58,421 bases of DNA, taken from assembly GCA_903828255.1 (NCBI GenBank), contig CAIKLQ010000123.1, positions 1 through 58,421 of the forward strand. The letters are read 5' to 3'. A model generated the notes under the pieces. The model worked only from the letters and a program-made list of their open reading frames with translations, was not told where the DNA came from and ran no database searches. The translations under genes were made by a program, and so were the position numbers. Every line of letters starts with the position of its first letter. The first letter of the stretch is position 1. Positions 49,373 to 56,922 of the stretch are shown here, piece by piece. This DNA is from an uncultured Verrucomicrobiota bacterium (GTDB lineage: Bacteria; Verrucomicrobiota; Verrucomicrobiia; Limisphaerales; JADLHS01).

Positions 49373-50038
49373 TCAGAACTCCGGCGGCACGGTGCGGGCC
49401 GGGCGCATCTTCTCCGCCTCGTAGATGGAGATCATGTGGCGCAGGTCCTCCGGGATCGAACTGCTGATGATGAGGTAATCAAAGTTTTTCCACTGCGCGA
49501 TCTCCTGACGCGCCACGCTAAGCCGCTTTTGGATGGCCGCGGGCGAATCCTTCCCCCGCTTGCGCAGCCGCTTTTCGAGCGTGCCAATGGAATCCGGCGT
49601 GAGAAAGACTGTGACTAGCGCGCGTTTCAACTCGGAGTCTTCCTCGGCGCGCTGGCGAATCGTGGCGGCACCCTGTACGTCCACGCTGAGCAGGACATCC
49701 TTGCCCGAGCGCAGCTTGCCCAGCACTTCCGACTTCAAGATGCCGTAGCTGTGACCGTAAACCGTGGCGTGCTCCAAAAAGTTGCCGGCTTGCAGGCGCT
49801 TCAAAAACGATCCGGCGTCGAGAAAATAATAGTCCCCGCCATCCTGCTCGCCCTCGCGCGGCTCCCGCGTGGTGCAGGTGACGGCCCGGGTGATTTCCGG
49901 ACGGGCCTTGAGCAGTTCCTCCTGCAAGGTCGTCTTGCCGCCGCCGGACGGCGCGGAGATGATGACCAGCAGCGGATGGTGACCCAAGGAAAGCTTGCCC
50001 TGGCTCTCGGACTTGGCCTCGCGATTGTCGGCACTCAT
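49373..50038 (-). CDS. gmk: Guanylate kinase
   Basis: Gmk phosphorylates GMP to GDP. The 221-residue protein has the P-loop IISAPSGGGKTTLQEELL, the GMP-binding region (TTREPREGEQDGGDYYFLDA) and VLLSVDVQGAATIRQRAEE. The 20-residue N-terminal extension is ordinary. Its ATG overlaps the yicC stop by 4 bp, matching the known yicC-gmk gene order. Confidence 0.96.
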   Translation of the reverse strand: MSADNREAKSESQGKLSLGHHPLLVIISAPSGGGKTTLQEELLKARPEITRAVTCTTREPREGEQDGGDYYFLDAGSFLKRLQAGNFLEHATVYGHSYGILKSEVLGKLRSGKDVLLSVDVQGAATIRQRAEEDSELKRALVTVFLTPDSIGTLEKRLRKRGKDSPAAIQKRLSVARQEIAQWKNFDYLIISSSIPEDLRHMISIYEAEKMRPARTVPPEF

Positions 50039-50916
50039 TCGACGTTCTGCGCCTGTTCGCGGAATTTCTCCAGCTCCGCCTTCAGCGTCACGACTTCGCG
50101 CGAGATGATCGCGTCGTTGGCTTTCGAGCCGATGGTGTTGATCTCGCGGTTCATTTCCTGCGCCAGAAAATCCAGCATCCGCCCGACCGGCTCGGCGGAC
50201 TTGCCCGAATCGTCGAACTGCTGAAAGTGGCTTTGCAGGCGGGTCAATTCCTCGGAGATGTCCGAACGGTCGGCGAAGAACACGACCTCTTTCAAAAGCC
50301 GTTCGTCCTCGTGCAACGGCGTATTGAGGCCCGCGCTATTGATGCGCTCAATGAGGTGCTGCCGGTAACGCTCGGTGGAAAGCGGCGACTGCTTTTGAAT
50401 CCGCTCGGTGCAGTGGCGCATTTCGGCGATGCGCGCGCCCAAGTCCTTGGCGAGGTGCGCGCCTTCGCGGGAGCGCATCTTGAGGAGGGCGGCAAGCGCC
50501 GGCTTGAGCGCCTTCTCGACTGCGGGCCAAAGGTCATCAGCGTCGGCCAGCTCTTCGTCGGTCTGGAAGACGCCGGGCGCTCGCAGCAAGTGGTCCAACG
50601 TCACCGGCCCGGCGAGTTTGAGTTGCTTGGCGAGCTTTTCGAGTTCGCGGGTGTAAGCCTTGGCAAGCGGCACATTGATGTGCATCCGGGCCGAGGATTT
50701 GTTGGCGGACGTATGCAGGGACACGCGGACGGTCAAGCGCCCGCGTGCGACCTGGCGATTAATCAAATCGCGGATCGGCGCTTCGAGTGCTTCCATCTCG
50801 CGCGGAAGATTCACGGAGATTTCGGTTTGCTTGCGGTTCACCGAACTGAGTTCCACGGTGACCTTGAAACCATCTCGCGCACATTCACCGCGCCCGTAAC
50901 CTGTCATGGACTTCAT
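50035..50916 (-). CDS. yicC: YicC-family endoribonuclease
   Basis: The start ATG 50916 (MKSMTGYGRGECARDGFKVT) is fixed by the SMTGYGRG N-terminal motif; the frame open farther upstream is not YicC-like. The 293-residue protein also has the C-terminal AQEMNREINTIGSKANDAII and VVTLKAELEKFREQAQNVE blocks that mark the family. In E. coli, YicC/RnyB acts as an endoribonuclease on small RNAs. It is the first gene of the yicC-gmk operon. Confidence 0.94.
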   Translation of the reverse strand: MKSMTGYGRGECARDGFKVTVELSSVNRKQTEISVNLPREMEALEAPIRDLINRQVARGRLTVRVSLHTSANKSSARMHINVPLAKAYTRELEKLAKQLKLAGPVTLDHLLRAPGVFQTDEELADADDLWPAVEKALKPALAALLKMRSREGAHLAKDLGARIAEMRHCTERIQKQSPLSTERYRQHLIERINSAGLNTPLHEDERLLKEVVFFADRSDISEELTRLQSHFQQFDDSGKSAEPVGRMLDFLAQEMNREINTIGSKANDAIISREVVTLKAELEKFREQAQNVE

Positions 50917-51270
50917 TGCGCGGAAATATGTCGGAAGCGGCGCGGACAGGCGAACTAAAATTTTGGGAAGGGCGGGGAAACCACCCAAATGCCCACGCCG
51001 GGAATAGTTGCTGATCCCCCGCCTTTTTGAGGAATTGGCGGACGATCCTTTCGCGCCGGAGATTACGTGGAACGCGACGCGATTGGGAGGCCAGTTCAAA
51101 CGAACAGCATTGGGCGCTACGCCGTTTTCTTCTGGGCGGACCATCCGGTGAAGGAATCCAAGATCGCGAGTTTGAAACCGGCGGAACCATAGCCACCGGA
51201 ATCAAACCAAGCTCACTCGGAAGTTGGGCGGCACCTGTTCAGCGCAAAAATGCAGTTCGTTTCCCCGCGC
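50917..51270. other. Non-coding region between ilvB and yicC
   Basis: I find no ilvN (acetolactate synthase small subunit) here, although it often follows ilvB. Only weak frames in both directions exist. No strong terminator is visible after the ilvB stop. Confidence 0.45.
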
Positions 51271-53154
51271 CTACCATTTCATGTCCGCCACCGTTCGGCC
51301 CGCCGGGATGAACGGCATCACGTGTTCAGTGTAGGGGGTCACCACGTCGAGGACGTAAGGCGTTTTGGCGTCGAGCATCCGCTGCAACGCGGGCTTGAGG
51401 TCGCGGCGGTAAACCACACGTTCGCACGGCACATTGAAGCTGTTGCACACCCGGACGTAGTCGGGATAAATCTGCGCGCGATGATCGGGGTCGCCGAGGT
51501 AGGTGTGACCGCGATTGCCGGCGTAGAAGTTGTCCTCCCACTGCACCACCATACCGAGATGCTGGTTGTTCAGAATGATCGCCTTGGCTGCGATTTTCTC
51601 GACGTGCGCCGTGGCCAGTTCCTGGATGTTCATGAGGAACGAACCGTCGCCATCAATATCAATCACCTGTTTGTCAGGCAGCGCGACTTTCACGCCGAGC
51701 GCCGCGGGATAGCCGAAACCCATCGAACCCAAGCCGGCGCTGGTGATAAACTGCCGCGGGTATTTGTATTTGTACCATTGCCCCGCCCACATTTGGTGCT
51801 GACCGACGCCGGTGGTGATGTAGGCCTCGCCTTTCGTCAATTCGTACAGCGCCTCGATGACCATTTGTTGGAGGATCACCTGATCCTCCTGGCCCTTGAG
51901 GTGGTCCTTCATGTGGTCGCTGTTCGCAATCTCCGGCGTGACGGCATAGGCAAACGGCGCTTTCTTTTTCCACTCGGCGACCTGCTCCAGCCACGGCGTG
52001 TGCGCGTTGGTCAGCGGTCGCTTCACGAGCATCGCGTTGAGGCGCTTGAGCGTGTCCTTAATGTCGCCGACCACCGCGAGATTGGCGCGACGGTTCTTGT
52101 TCAACTCCGAAGCGTCAATGTCCACATGGACGATCGTGCCGTGCTTGCAAAACTCCTCGAACTTGCCGGTCACGCGGTCATCGAAGCGCACGCCGAACGA
52201 GAGCAACAAATCCGCGCCGTCCTTGAGCTTCACCAGCGGCTCGTCAAAAGTCTTGCGCTGCTTGTATTCGCCGTTCACCGCCCAGTTCGCCGATGCCGCG
52301 CCGTGCATCCCAAGCCAACGCAGCGAGAGCGGATGAGTCTCTGGAAACCCCCCCACGCCCATGAGCGTGGTCGTCACCGGAATGTTCGTGGCCTCGGCGA
52401 ACTTCTTCAGTTCCGCCGCCGCGCCGCTGGTGATGATGCCGCCGCCGCAATAAAGCACCGGGCGCTCGGACTTTTCAACCAGCCCCATGATTTCATTCAA
52501 CGCGAGTTCGTCGGCGCGGAGATCGGGTTGGTTGTAGCCGCGCAATCCCTTCTTGATCTGTTCGAGAGTTGGCCAGACCGGCTGGGCCTTTTGCTGCTGC
52601 ACATTTTTCGGCAGATCAATCACCACCGGGCCGGGACGACCGGATTGCGCAAGGTAAAAAGCCTCTTTCACCACGCGCGGAATGTCGTTCACGTCGGTGA
52701 TGAGATAGGAATGTTTCACGATCGGCAAGGTGACGCCGATGATGTCCGTTTCCTGAAACGCGCCGCGCCCGATCATGTTTTGGTTCACCTGGCCGGTGAT
52801 GGCGATCAGCGGGCAGGAATCCATATAGGCGTCGGCAATGGCGGTGACGAGATTCGTCGCGCCCGGACCACTCGTCGCCATGCACACGCCCGCTTTGCCG
52901 GTCGCGCGCGCGTAACCTTCCGCCGCGAAACTCCCGCCCTGCTCGTGGCGCGGCAGGATCGTGCGAATCTTCGATTTCGTGAGCGATTGGTGAATCTCCA
53001 TGCTCGCGCCGCCGGGATAGGCGAAGATGACCTCCACGCCTTCGCGTTCGAGGGCTTCGACGAGGATGGCGCAGCCAAACATGGCCGCGCCGACCTCGGC
53101 GCGTTTGGTGGCGGGTTTCTTGCGGGTGGCGGTGGTTTCAGTTGTCTTGCTCAT
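51271..53154 (-). CDS. ilvB: Acetolactate synthase large (catalytic) subunit
   Basis: IlvB condenses two pyruvates to acetolactate (valine/leucine pathway) or pyruvate with 2-oxobutyrate (isoleucine), using TPP, Mg2+ and FAD. The 627-residue protein has VEVIFAYPGGASMEIHQSL with the conserved catalytic-Glu region (LPRHEQGGSFAAEGYAR), VCMATSGPGATNLVTAIADA and the TPP motif GDGSFLMNIQELATAHVEKI with NNQHLGMVVQWEDNFYAGN. The N-terminal 25 residues (TTETTATRKKPATKRAE) are an extension. The regulatory subunit is not adjacent. A valine-rich leader peptide and attenuator upstream (53291-53413) point to charged-tRNA control. Confidence 0.96.
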   Translation of the reverse strand: MSKTTETTATRKKPATKRAEVGAAMFGCAILVEALEREGVEVIFAYPGGASMEIHQSLTKSKIRTILPRHEQGGSFAAEGYARATGKAGVCMATSGPGATNLVTAIADAYMDSCPLIAITGQVNQNMIGRGAFQETDIIGVTLPIVKHSYLITDVNDIPRVVKEAFYLAQSGRPGPVVIDLPKNVQQQKAQPVWPTLEQIKKGLRGYNQPDLRADELALNEIMGLVEKSERPVLYCGGGIITSGAAAELKKFAEATNIPVTTTLMGVGGFPETHPLSLRWLGMHGAASANWAVNGEYKQRKTFDEPLVKLKDGADLLLSFGVRFDDRVTGKFEEFCKHGTIVHVDIDASELNKNRRANLAVVGDIKDTLKRLNAMLVKRPLTNAHTPWLEQVAEWKKKAPFAYAVTPEIANSDHMKDHLKGQEDQVILQQMVIEALYELTKGEAYITTGVGQHQMWAGQWYKYKYPRQFITSAGLGSMGFGYPAALGVKVALPDKQVIDIDGDGSFLMNIQELATAHVEKIAAKAIILNNQHLGMVVQWEDNFYAGNRGHTYLGDPDHRAQIYPDYVRVCNSFNVPCERVVYRRDLKPALQRMLDAKTPYVLDVVTPYTEHVMPFIPAGRTVADMKW

Positions 53155-53290
53155 GAGATGGGGAGATTAAGAGTAAAGCTGAAGAATAACAACCGAACCC
53201 CGGTTCGCCGGAGTTTTTAATCGTAATCTTTTTCTTAGTCATAATTCTGATCGTCTTTTTTCTTCGTTTGTGGCCGGTGGCGCGGGCAAC

Positions 53291-53320
53291 AAAAAACCCA
53301 CAGCCGTTGCCAGCCGTGGG
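53291..53320 (-). terminator. Attenuator terminator upstream of ilvB
   Basis: On the minus strand CCCACGGCTG-GCAA-CGGCTGTGGG forms a 10-bp stem (53320-53297) with a tetraloop and two G-U pairs, then six T (53296-53291). It lies 19 nt after the leader peptide stop and about 137 nt before the ilvB start. Leader RNA GCCGTTG (53362-53356) can pair with CAACGGC (53309-53303) in the loop and 3' arm, which would prevent this terminator from forming. Confidence 0.85.
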
Positions 53321-53338
53321 TTTTTGTCTAAAGCGTTT

Positions 53339-53413
53339 TCAACTTCGACAAGCGCCAACGGCATCGCCAGTTACGACGACTACCATTACTACTTGTCGAA
53401 TTTTGCCGTTCAT
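53339..53413 (-). CDS. Valine-rich ilvB leader peptide
   Basis: A 24-codon frame from ATG 53413 encodes MNGKIRQVVMVVVVTGDAV then GACRS and stops at 53339. Seven of 24 residues are valine, six of them within seven codons. AGG lies 5 nt upstream as a weak ribosome binding site. It precedes an intrinsic terminator and ilvB, so it fits the classical ribosome-mediated attenuation seen for ilv operons: low Val-tRNA stalls the ribosome on the Val codons, the antiterminator forms and ilvB is transcribed. Too short for usual gene finders. Confidence 0.85.
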   Translation of the reverse strand: MNGKIRQVVMVVVVTGDAVGACRS

Positions 53414-53447
53414 TACGACCTAAAAATAGAAATGCCGGCGAGCGACG

Positions 53448-54665
53448 TCAAGCTTTCAATCCGGTTGGCAAACGCCTCGCCGGCTCGCCAACTCGCGCCG
53501 TCAGCAACAAGTCCAATCCGAGTTGTCGCCACTCGATCTCGTGAAGCTGGATGACGTCGCTTAGATTTTTTGCGCCGTCGCCCGCCACGGCTTTGCGGGA
53601 ATCGCGCCCGCCTAGAATTTTGGGCGCGTAGCAAAACGCGACGCGCTGAGCAAAGCCGCCGAGCAGAAACGATGCGTTCACCTCGCCGCCGCCTTCCACG
53701 AGAAGGCTGGTGACGTTTTCGGAGCCGAGCTTTCGGAGCAACCAGGGTAGCTCAATTGCCGATTGCCGATTGCCGATTGCTGATTGGGTCAGCGGAACGA
53801 CGAGGACTCTCACCCGCGACGCCAGGGCGGCAATGCGGCGCTTTGGCACAAGTTGGCTCACGACGATCGTGGTCAACGCCGCTTGTTCATCGCTTACGAC
53901 TTTCGCCGTCAGCGGCGTGCGGGCCATCGAATCCAAGACGATGCGCCGCAACTTTGGATGTTGGATGTTCCGATTTGATTTTGACTCACTCCGGAAAGTC
54001 AGCGACGGATCATCCGCCAGAATCGTGTTGATCCCGACGAGAATGGCATCGCTCCCCTGCCGGAGTTTCATCCCGTAAGCCCGCGCCTTCTCGCCCGTGA
54101 TCCATTTCGATTCGCCGCTCGCCGTGGCGATCTTTCCATCCAGCGTCATCGCGGCTTTTACGGTGACGAAGGGCGTGCGGAGAACGATCCAGTGATTGAA
54201 AGCTTCGTTTAACCGAGCGCACTCGTCGGTCTCAGGAGCGCCGACGCTCCCAGGCGGAACGACTTCGATTCCCGCTTGCCGCAGGATTTGGAAACCGCGC
54301 CCGGCATGTTTTGGGTTCGGGTCCACTGCCCCGACGACCACGCGCTTGATCCCCGCCGCAATCAGCGCTGCGGTGCAAGGCGGGGTGCGACCGTGCGTGC
54401 AACAGGGTTCGAGCGTGACGTAAATTGTCGCCCCAGATGGCGAGTTCCCGCGCCGTTGGGCATCGGCGAGCGCCTCGATTTCCGCGTGCGGGCCGCCCGC
54501 GCGCCGATGCCAACCGCGTCCGATCACCCGGTCGCCCTGCACCAACACGGCGCCCACCATGGGATTGGGCGAAGTCGTGCCGGAGCCGCGCCGGGCGAGG
54601 CGCAAGGCGAGGCGCAAGGCGGGGCGCATCGATTCGATCGGGGCTGGATTTTTTGGCCGGCTCAT
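53448..54665 (-). CDS. ribD: Bifunctional riboflavin deaminase/reductase RibD
   Basis: RibD deaminates the pyrimidine ring opened from GTP and then reduces its ribosyl group in riboflavin synthesis. The N-terminal cytidine-deaminase-like domain has GTTSPNPMVGAVLVQG, HAEIEAL and VTLEPCCTHGRTPPC (the zinc site), and the C-terminal reductase domain has KAAMTLDGKIAT, SDAILVGINTILADDPSLT and LLVEGGGEVNASFL. I chose ATG 54665 (MSRPKNPAPIESM); an upstream ATG at 54683 is possible. A heptanucleotide repeat encodes TQSAIGNRQSAIELP at about residues 298-311. The promoter for the ilvB leader may lie inside the last codons. Confidence 0.95.
   Translation of the reverse strand: MSRPKNPAPIESMRPALRLALRLARRGSGTTSPNPMVGAVLVQGDRVIGRGWHRRAGGPHAEIEALADAQRRGNSPSGATIYVTLEPCCTHGRTPPCTAALIAAGIKRVVVGAVDPNPKHAGRGFQILRQAGIEVVPPGSVGAPETDECARLNEAFNHWIVLRTPFVTVKAAMTLDGKIATASGESKWITGEKARAYGMKLRQGSDAILVGINTILADDPSLTFRSESKSNRNIQHPKLRRIVLDSMARTPLTAKVVSDEQAALTTIVVSQLVPKRRIAALASRVRVLVVPLTQSAIGNRQSAIELPWLLRKLGSENVTSLLVEGGGEVNASFLLGGFAQRVAFCYAPKILGGRDSRKAVAGDGAKNLSDVIQLHEIEWRQLGLDLLLTARVGEPARRLPTGLKA
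53755..53782. repeat. Heptanucleotide repeat inside ribD (ATTGCCG)
   Basis: ATTGCCG three times and ATTGCTG are contiguous and in frame. The same unit is repeated inside the MidA-type gene at 24092-24126, 30 kb away. Confidence 0.88.
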
Positions 54666-54899
54666 CTGCTTGCAGGTCAGCATAGCCAACCGGGCGGAAC
54701 GGCTCAATCCATTCCCCGCACAGGAAAGACGGCGCGGCGGTCGCCAATGTTTGACCCTCCGGATTTGGCGCGTCGTTTCCAAGGGATAGTCAGACCCTGA
54801 ACGGCAGAAGCAAGTTCTTGAGATGGAGAGAGGCGGGACGCCGGGCCTCGGAAATCAAAAAGATTGAAACGTTGCCGCGCGCTTCTTAACGTCACGCCC

Positions 54900-55892
54900 A
54901 TGAAATCTGTCTTGCACCGGATGCTATTTTGCGGCCTGGCCGTTTCGATGACCTGGATCGCCGCCGCCGCCGAGAAAACTTACACCCTCGCGGTCATTCC
55001 CAAAGGAACGACGCACGAGTTCTGGAAGACCATTCACGCCGGCGCGGTAAAGGCGCAACGCGAGTTGGCCGAAAAAGGCGTCACGGTGGAACTGATCTGG
55101 AAAGGGCCGCTGCGCGAAGATGATCGCGATCAGCAAATCCAAGTCGTCGAAACGTTTATGACCCGGCGCGTGGATGGCATCGTGTTGGCGCCGCTGGATT
55201 CGCAGGCGCTTGTGACGCCGGTGGTCAACGCCACCAAAGCCGGCGTGCCGGTGGTCGTCTTCGACTCGGATTTGAAATCGGACAAACAGGTCAGCTTCGT
55301 AGCCACGGATAATTACAAGGGCGGCGTGCTGGCAGCGGAGCATCTCGCCAAACTACTGGGCGAAAAGGGCAAGGTGATTTTGCTGCGACTCGCCGTCGGT
55401 TCCGCCAGCACCGAGGCGCGGGAGGCGGGGTTTCTCGACACGCTGAAAACGAAATATCCCGGGATCAAAATCATTTCCTCCGACCAACACGGCGGCGCGA
55501 CGCGCGAGACGGCGTATCAAGCCTCGCAGAATTTGCTGAATCGTTTCGGTCGCGAAGTAAACGGGATTTTTTGTCCGAACGAAAGCACGGCGATCGGGAT
55601 GACCAAGGCGTTGCGCGACATCGGCCGAGCCGGAGGCAAGGTGAAGATGATCGGGTTCGATTCGGGCACCCAATCGGTGTTGGATTTGAAGAACGGAGAT
55701 TTGCAGGGCCTCGTGGTGCAGAATCCGATGCTCATGGGTTATCTGGGCGTGATGACGATGGTGAAACATCTGCAAGGGCAACCGGTCGAGAAGCGGGTGG
55801 ATACCGGCGTGGTGCTCGTGACCTCGGAGAATTTGGCGGAGACTAAGATCAAGGAATTACTCCGCCCGCCAGTGGAGCAATACCTGAATTAA
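54900..55892 (+). CDS. Sugar ABC transporter substrate-binding protein (RbsB-like)
   Basis: ATG 54900 (MKSVLHRMLFCGLAVSMTWI) gives a signal-bearing 330-residue periplasmic binding protein. YTLAVIPKGTTHEFWKTIHA, RVDGIVLAPLDSQALVTPVV, VVVFDSDLKSDKQVSFVATD, CPNESTAIGMTKALRDIG and IGFDSGTQSVLDLKNGDLQG follow the type I fold that binds sugars such as ribose. An upstream ATG at 54864 would add 12 residues before the signal peptide. It leads an operon with a permease and an ATPase. The substrate is not identifiable. Confidence 0.92.
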   Translation: MKSVLHRMLFCGLAVSMTWIAAAAEKTYTLAVIPKGTTHEFWKTIHAGAVKAQRELAEKGVTVELIWKGPLREDDRDQQIQVVETFMTRRVDGIVLAPLDSQALVTPVVNATKAGVPVVVFDSDLKSDKQVSFVATDNYKGGVLAAEHLAKLLGEKGKVILLRLAVGSASTEAREAGFLDTLKTKYPGIKIISSDQHGGATRETAYQASQNLLNRFGREVNGIFCPNESTAIGMTKALRDIGRAGGKVKMIGFDSGTQSVLDLKNGDLQGLVVQNPMLMGYLGVMTMVKHLQGQPVEKRVDTGVVLVTSENLAETKIKELLRPPVEQYLN

Positions 55893-55902
55893 GCAAGGAC
55901 CC

Positions 55903-56889
55903 GTGGCCAGCGGCAAATCCAGAATCTCGACGGTCATCAGTTTTCTGGGACCGCTTTTGGGCCTGGCGTTCGTGATGGGCGTGTTCATCTCCAACCCGGA
56001 GGTGCGTCCCTATTTTCTCTCCGGCGCCAATTTCAAAATCGTTTTCACCCAAACCGTGATCGTCGCCGTCTGTGCGCTGGGCATGACGCTGATCATCGTG
56101 GGCGGTGGCATTGATCTGAGCTTGGGCTCGGTGGTGGCCCTGACGAGTGTGGTGGGCGCGACGTTGCTGGCCAAGGCGGTGTCGCCGGTGTGGGTGGTGG
56201 TGCTGACGATTGGCGCGGGCGCACTGATCGGCTTGCTCAATGGCGTAACGATCGCGGCGTTTCGCCTGCTGCCGTTCATCGTCACCCTAGGCATGATGGG
56301 CGTGGCGCGGGGTCTGGCTAAATGGCTCGCGCACGATCAGACGGTGATCTATCCCGAAACGCCGCTCAACAACCTCATGAAACCCGACATGCGGCCCGAG
56401 GCACCAGATGCTCTGTTTCCGCTACCCCCGGGCGTGTGGATCGCGCTGGCGCTGGCGCTGCTGATGACGGTGGTCATGCGCCGGACGGTGTTCGGCCGGT
56501 ACATCTTTGCCATCGGCGCGAATGAAACCGCCTCGCGATTTTCGGGCATTCGCGTGCAGCGACACAAGGCCATCATCTACACCGTGGCCGGCATGTTCTT
56601 CGGCCTCGGCGGGTTGATGCAAATGTCGCGGCTTACGCAAGGCGATCCGTCGGTGGCCATCGGCCTGGAACTGGATGTCATCGCCGCGGTGGTCATTGGA
56701 GGCGCGAGTTTGAACGGCGGCAGCGGCAGCATTTTCGGTTCGATGATCGGCGCGTTGATGATGGCGGTGTTACGCAACGGCTCCCAGCAAAGCGGCTGGC
56801 CCACCTACTTCCAGGAGATCATCATCGGCATCGTGATCATTCTCGCGGTGGGCATTGACAAACTGCGTCACGGACGCGCGAAGAGTTGA
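55903..56889 (+). CDS. Sugar ABC transporter permease (RbsC-like)
   Basis: GTG 55903, with AAGGAC just upstream, starts 328 residues of hydrophobic sequence with about eight to ten helices. CALGMTLIIVGGGIDLSLGS and VAIGLELDVIAAVVIGGASL with NGGSGSIFGSMIGALMMAVL are typical of RbsC-like permeases (GIDLSxGS, GGxSLxGGxGxxxG). It follows the binding-protein gene by 10 bp. No second permease is seen in the window; a homodimer is usual for this class. Confidence 0.94.
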   Translation: MASGKSRISTVISFLGPLLGLAFVMGVFISNPEVRPYFLSGANFKIVFTQTVIVAVCALGMTLIIVGGGIDLSLGSVVALTSVVGATLLAKAVSPVWVVVLTIGAGALIGLLNGVTIAAFRLLPFIVTLGMMGVARGLAKWLAHDQTVIYPETPLNNLMKPDMRPEAPDALFPLPPGVWIALALALLMTVVMRRTVFGRYIFAIGANETASRFSGIRVQRHKAIIYTVAGMFFGLGGLMQMSRLTQGDPSVAIGLELDVIAAVVIGGASLNGGSGSIFGSMIGALMMAVLRNGSQQSGWPTYFQEIIIGIVIILAVGIDKLRHGRAKS

Positions 56890-56922
56890 ACGCTGTGGGT
56901 TTTGGATTCTGATCGCCGCAGC

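Noticed and set aside
51250-53220. A 656-codon plus-strand frame
   Set aside because: It mirrors ilvB on the other strand; only ilvB has motifs.
53423-53451. A TTGACG-17-TATTTT promoter on the minus strand for the ilvB leader
   Set aside because: The boxes are good, but transcription would start only a few bases before the leader ATG, leaving no room for a ribosome binding site. It remains possible only for leaderless translation.
18958-53782. Short tandem repeats as a CRISPR array
   Set aside because: Units are 7 bp without spacers and no cas genes are present.
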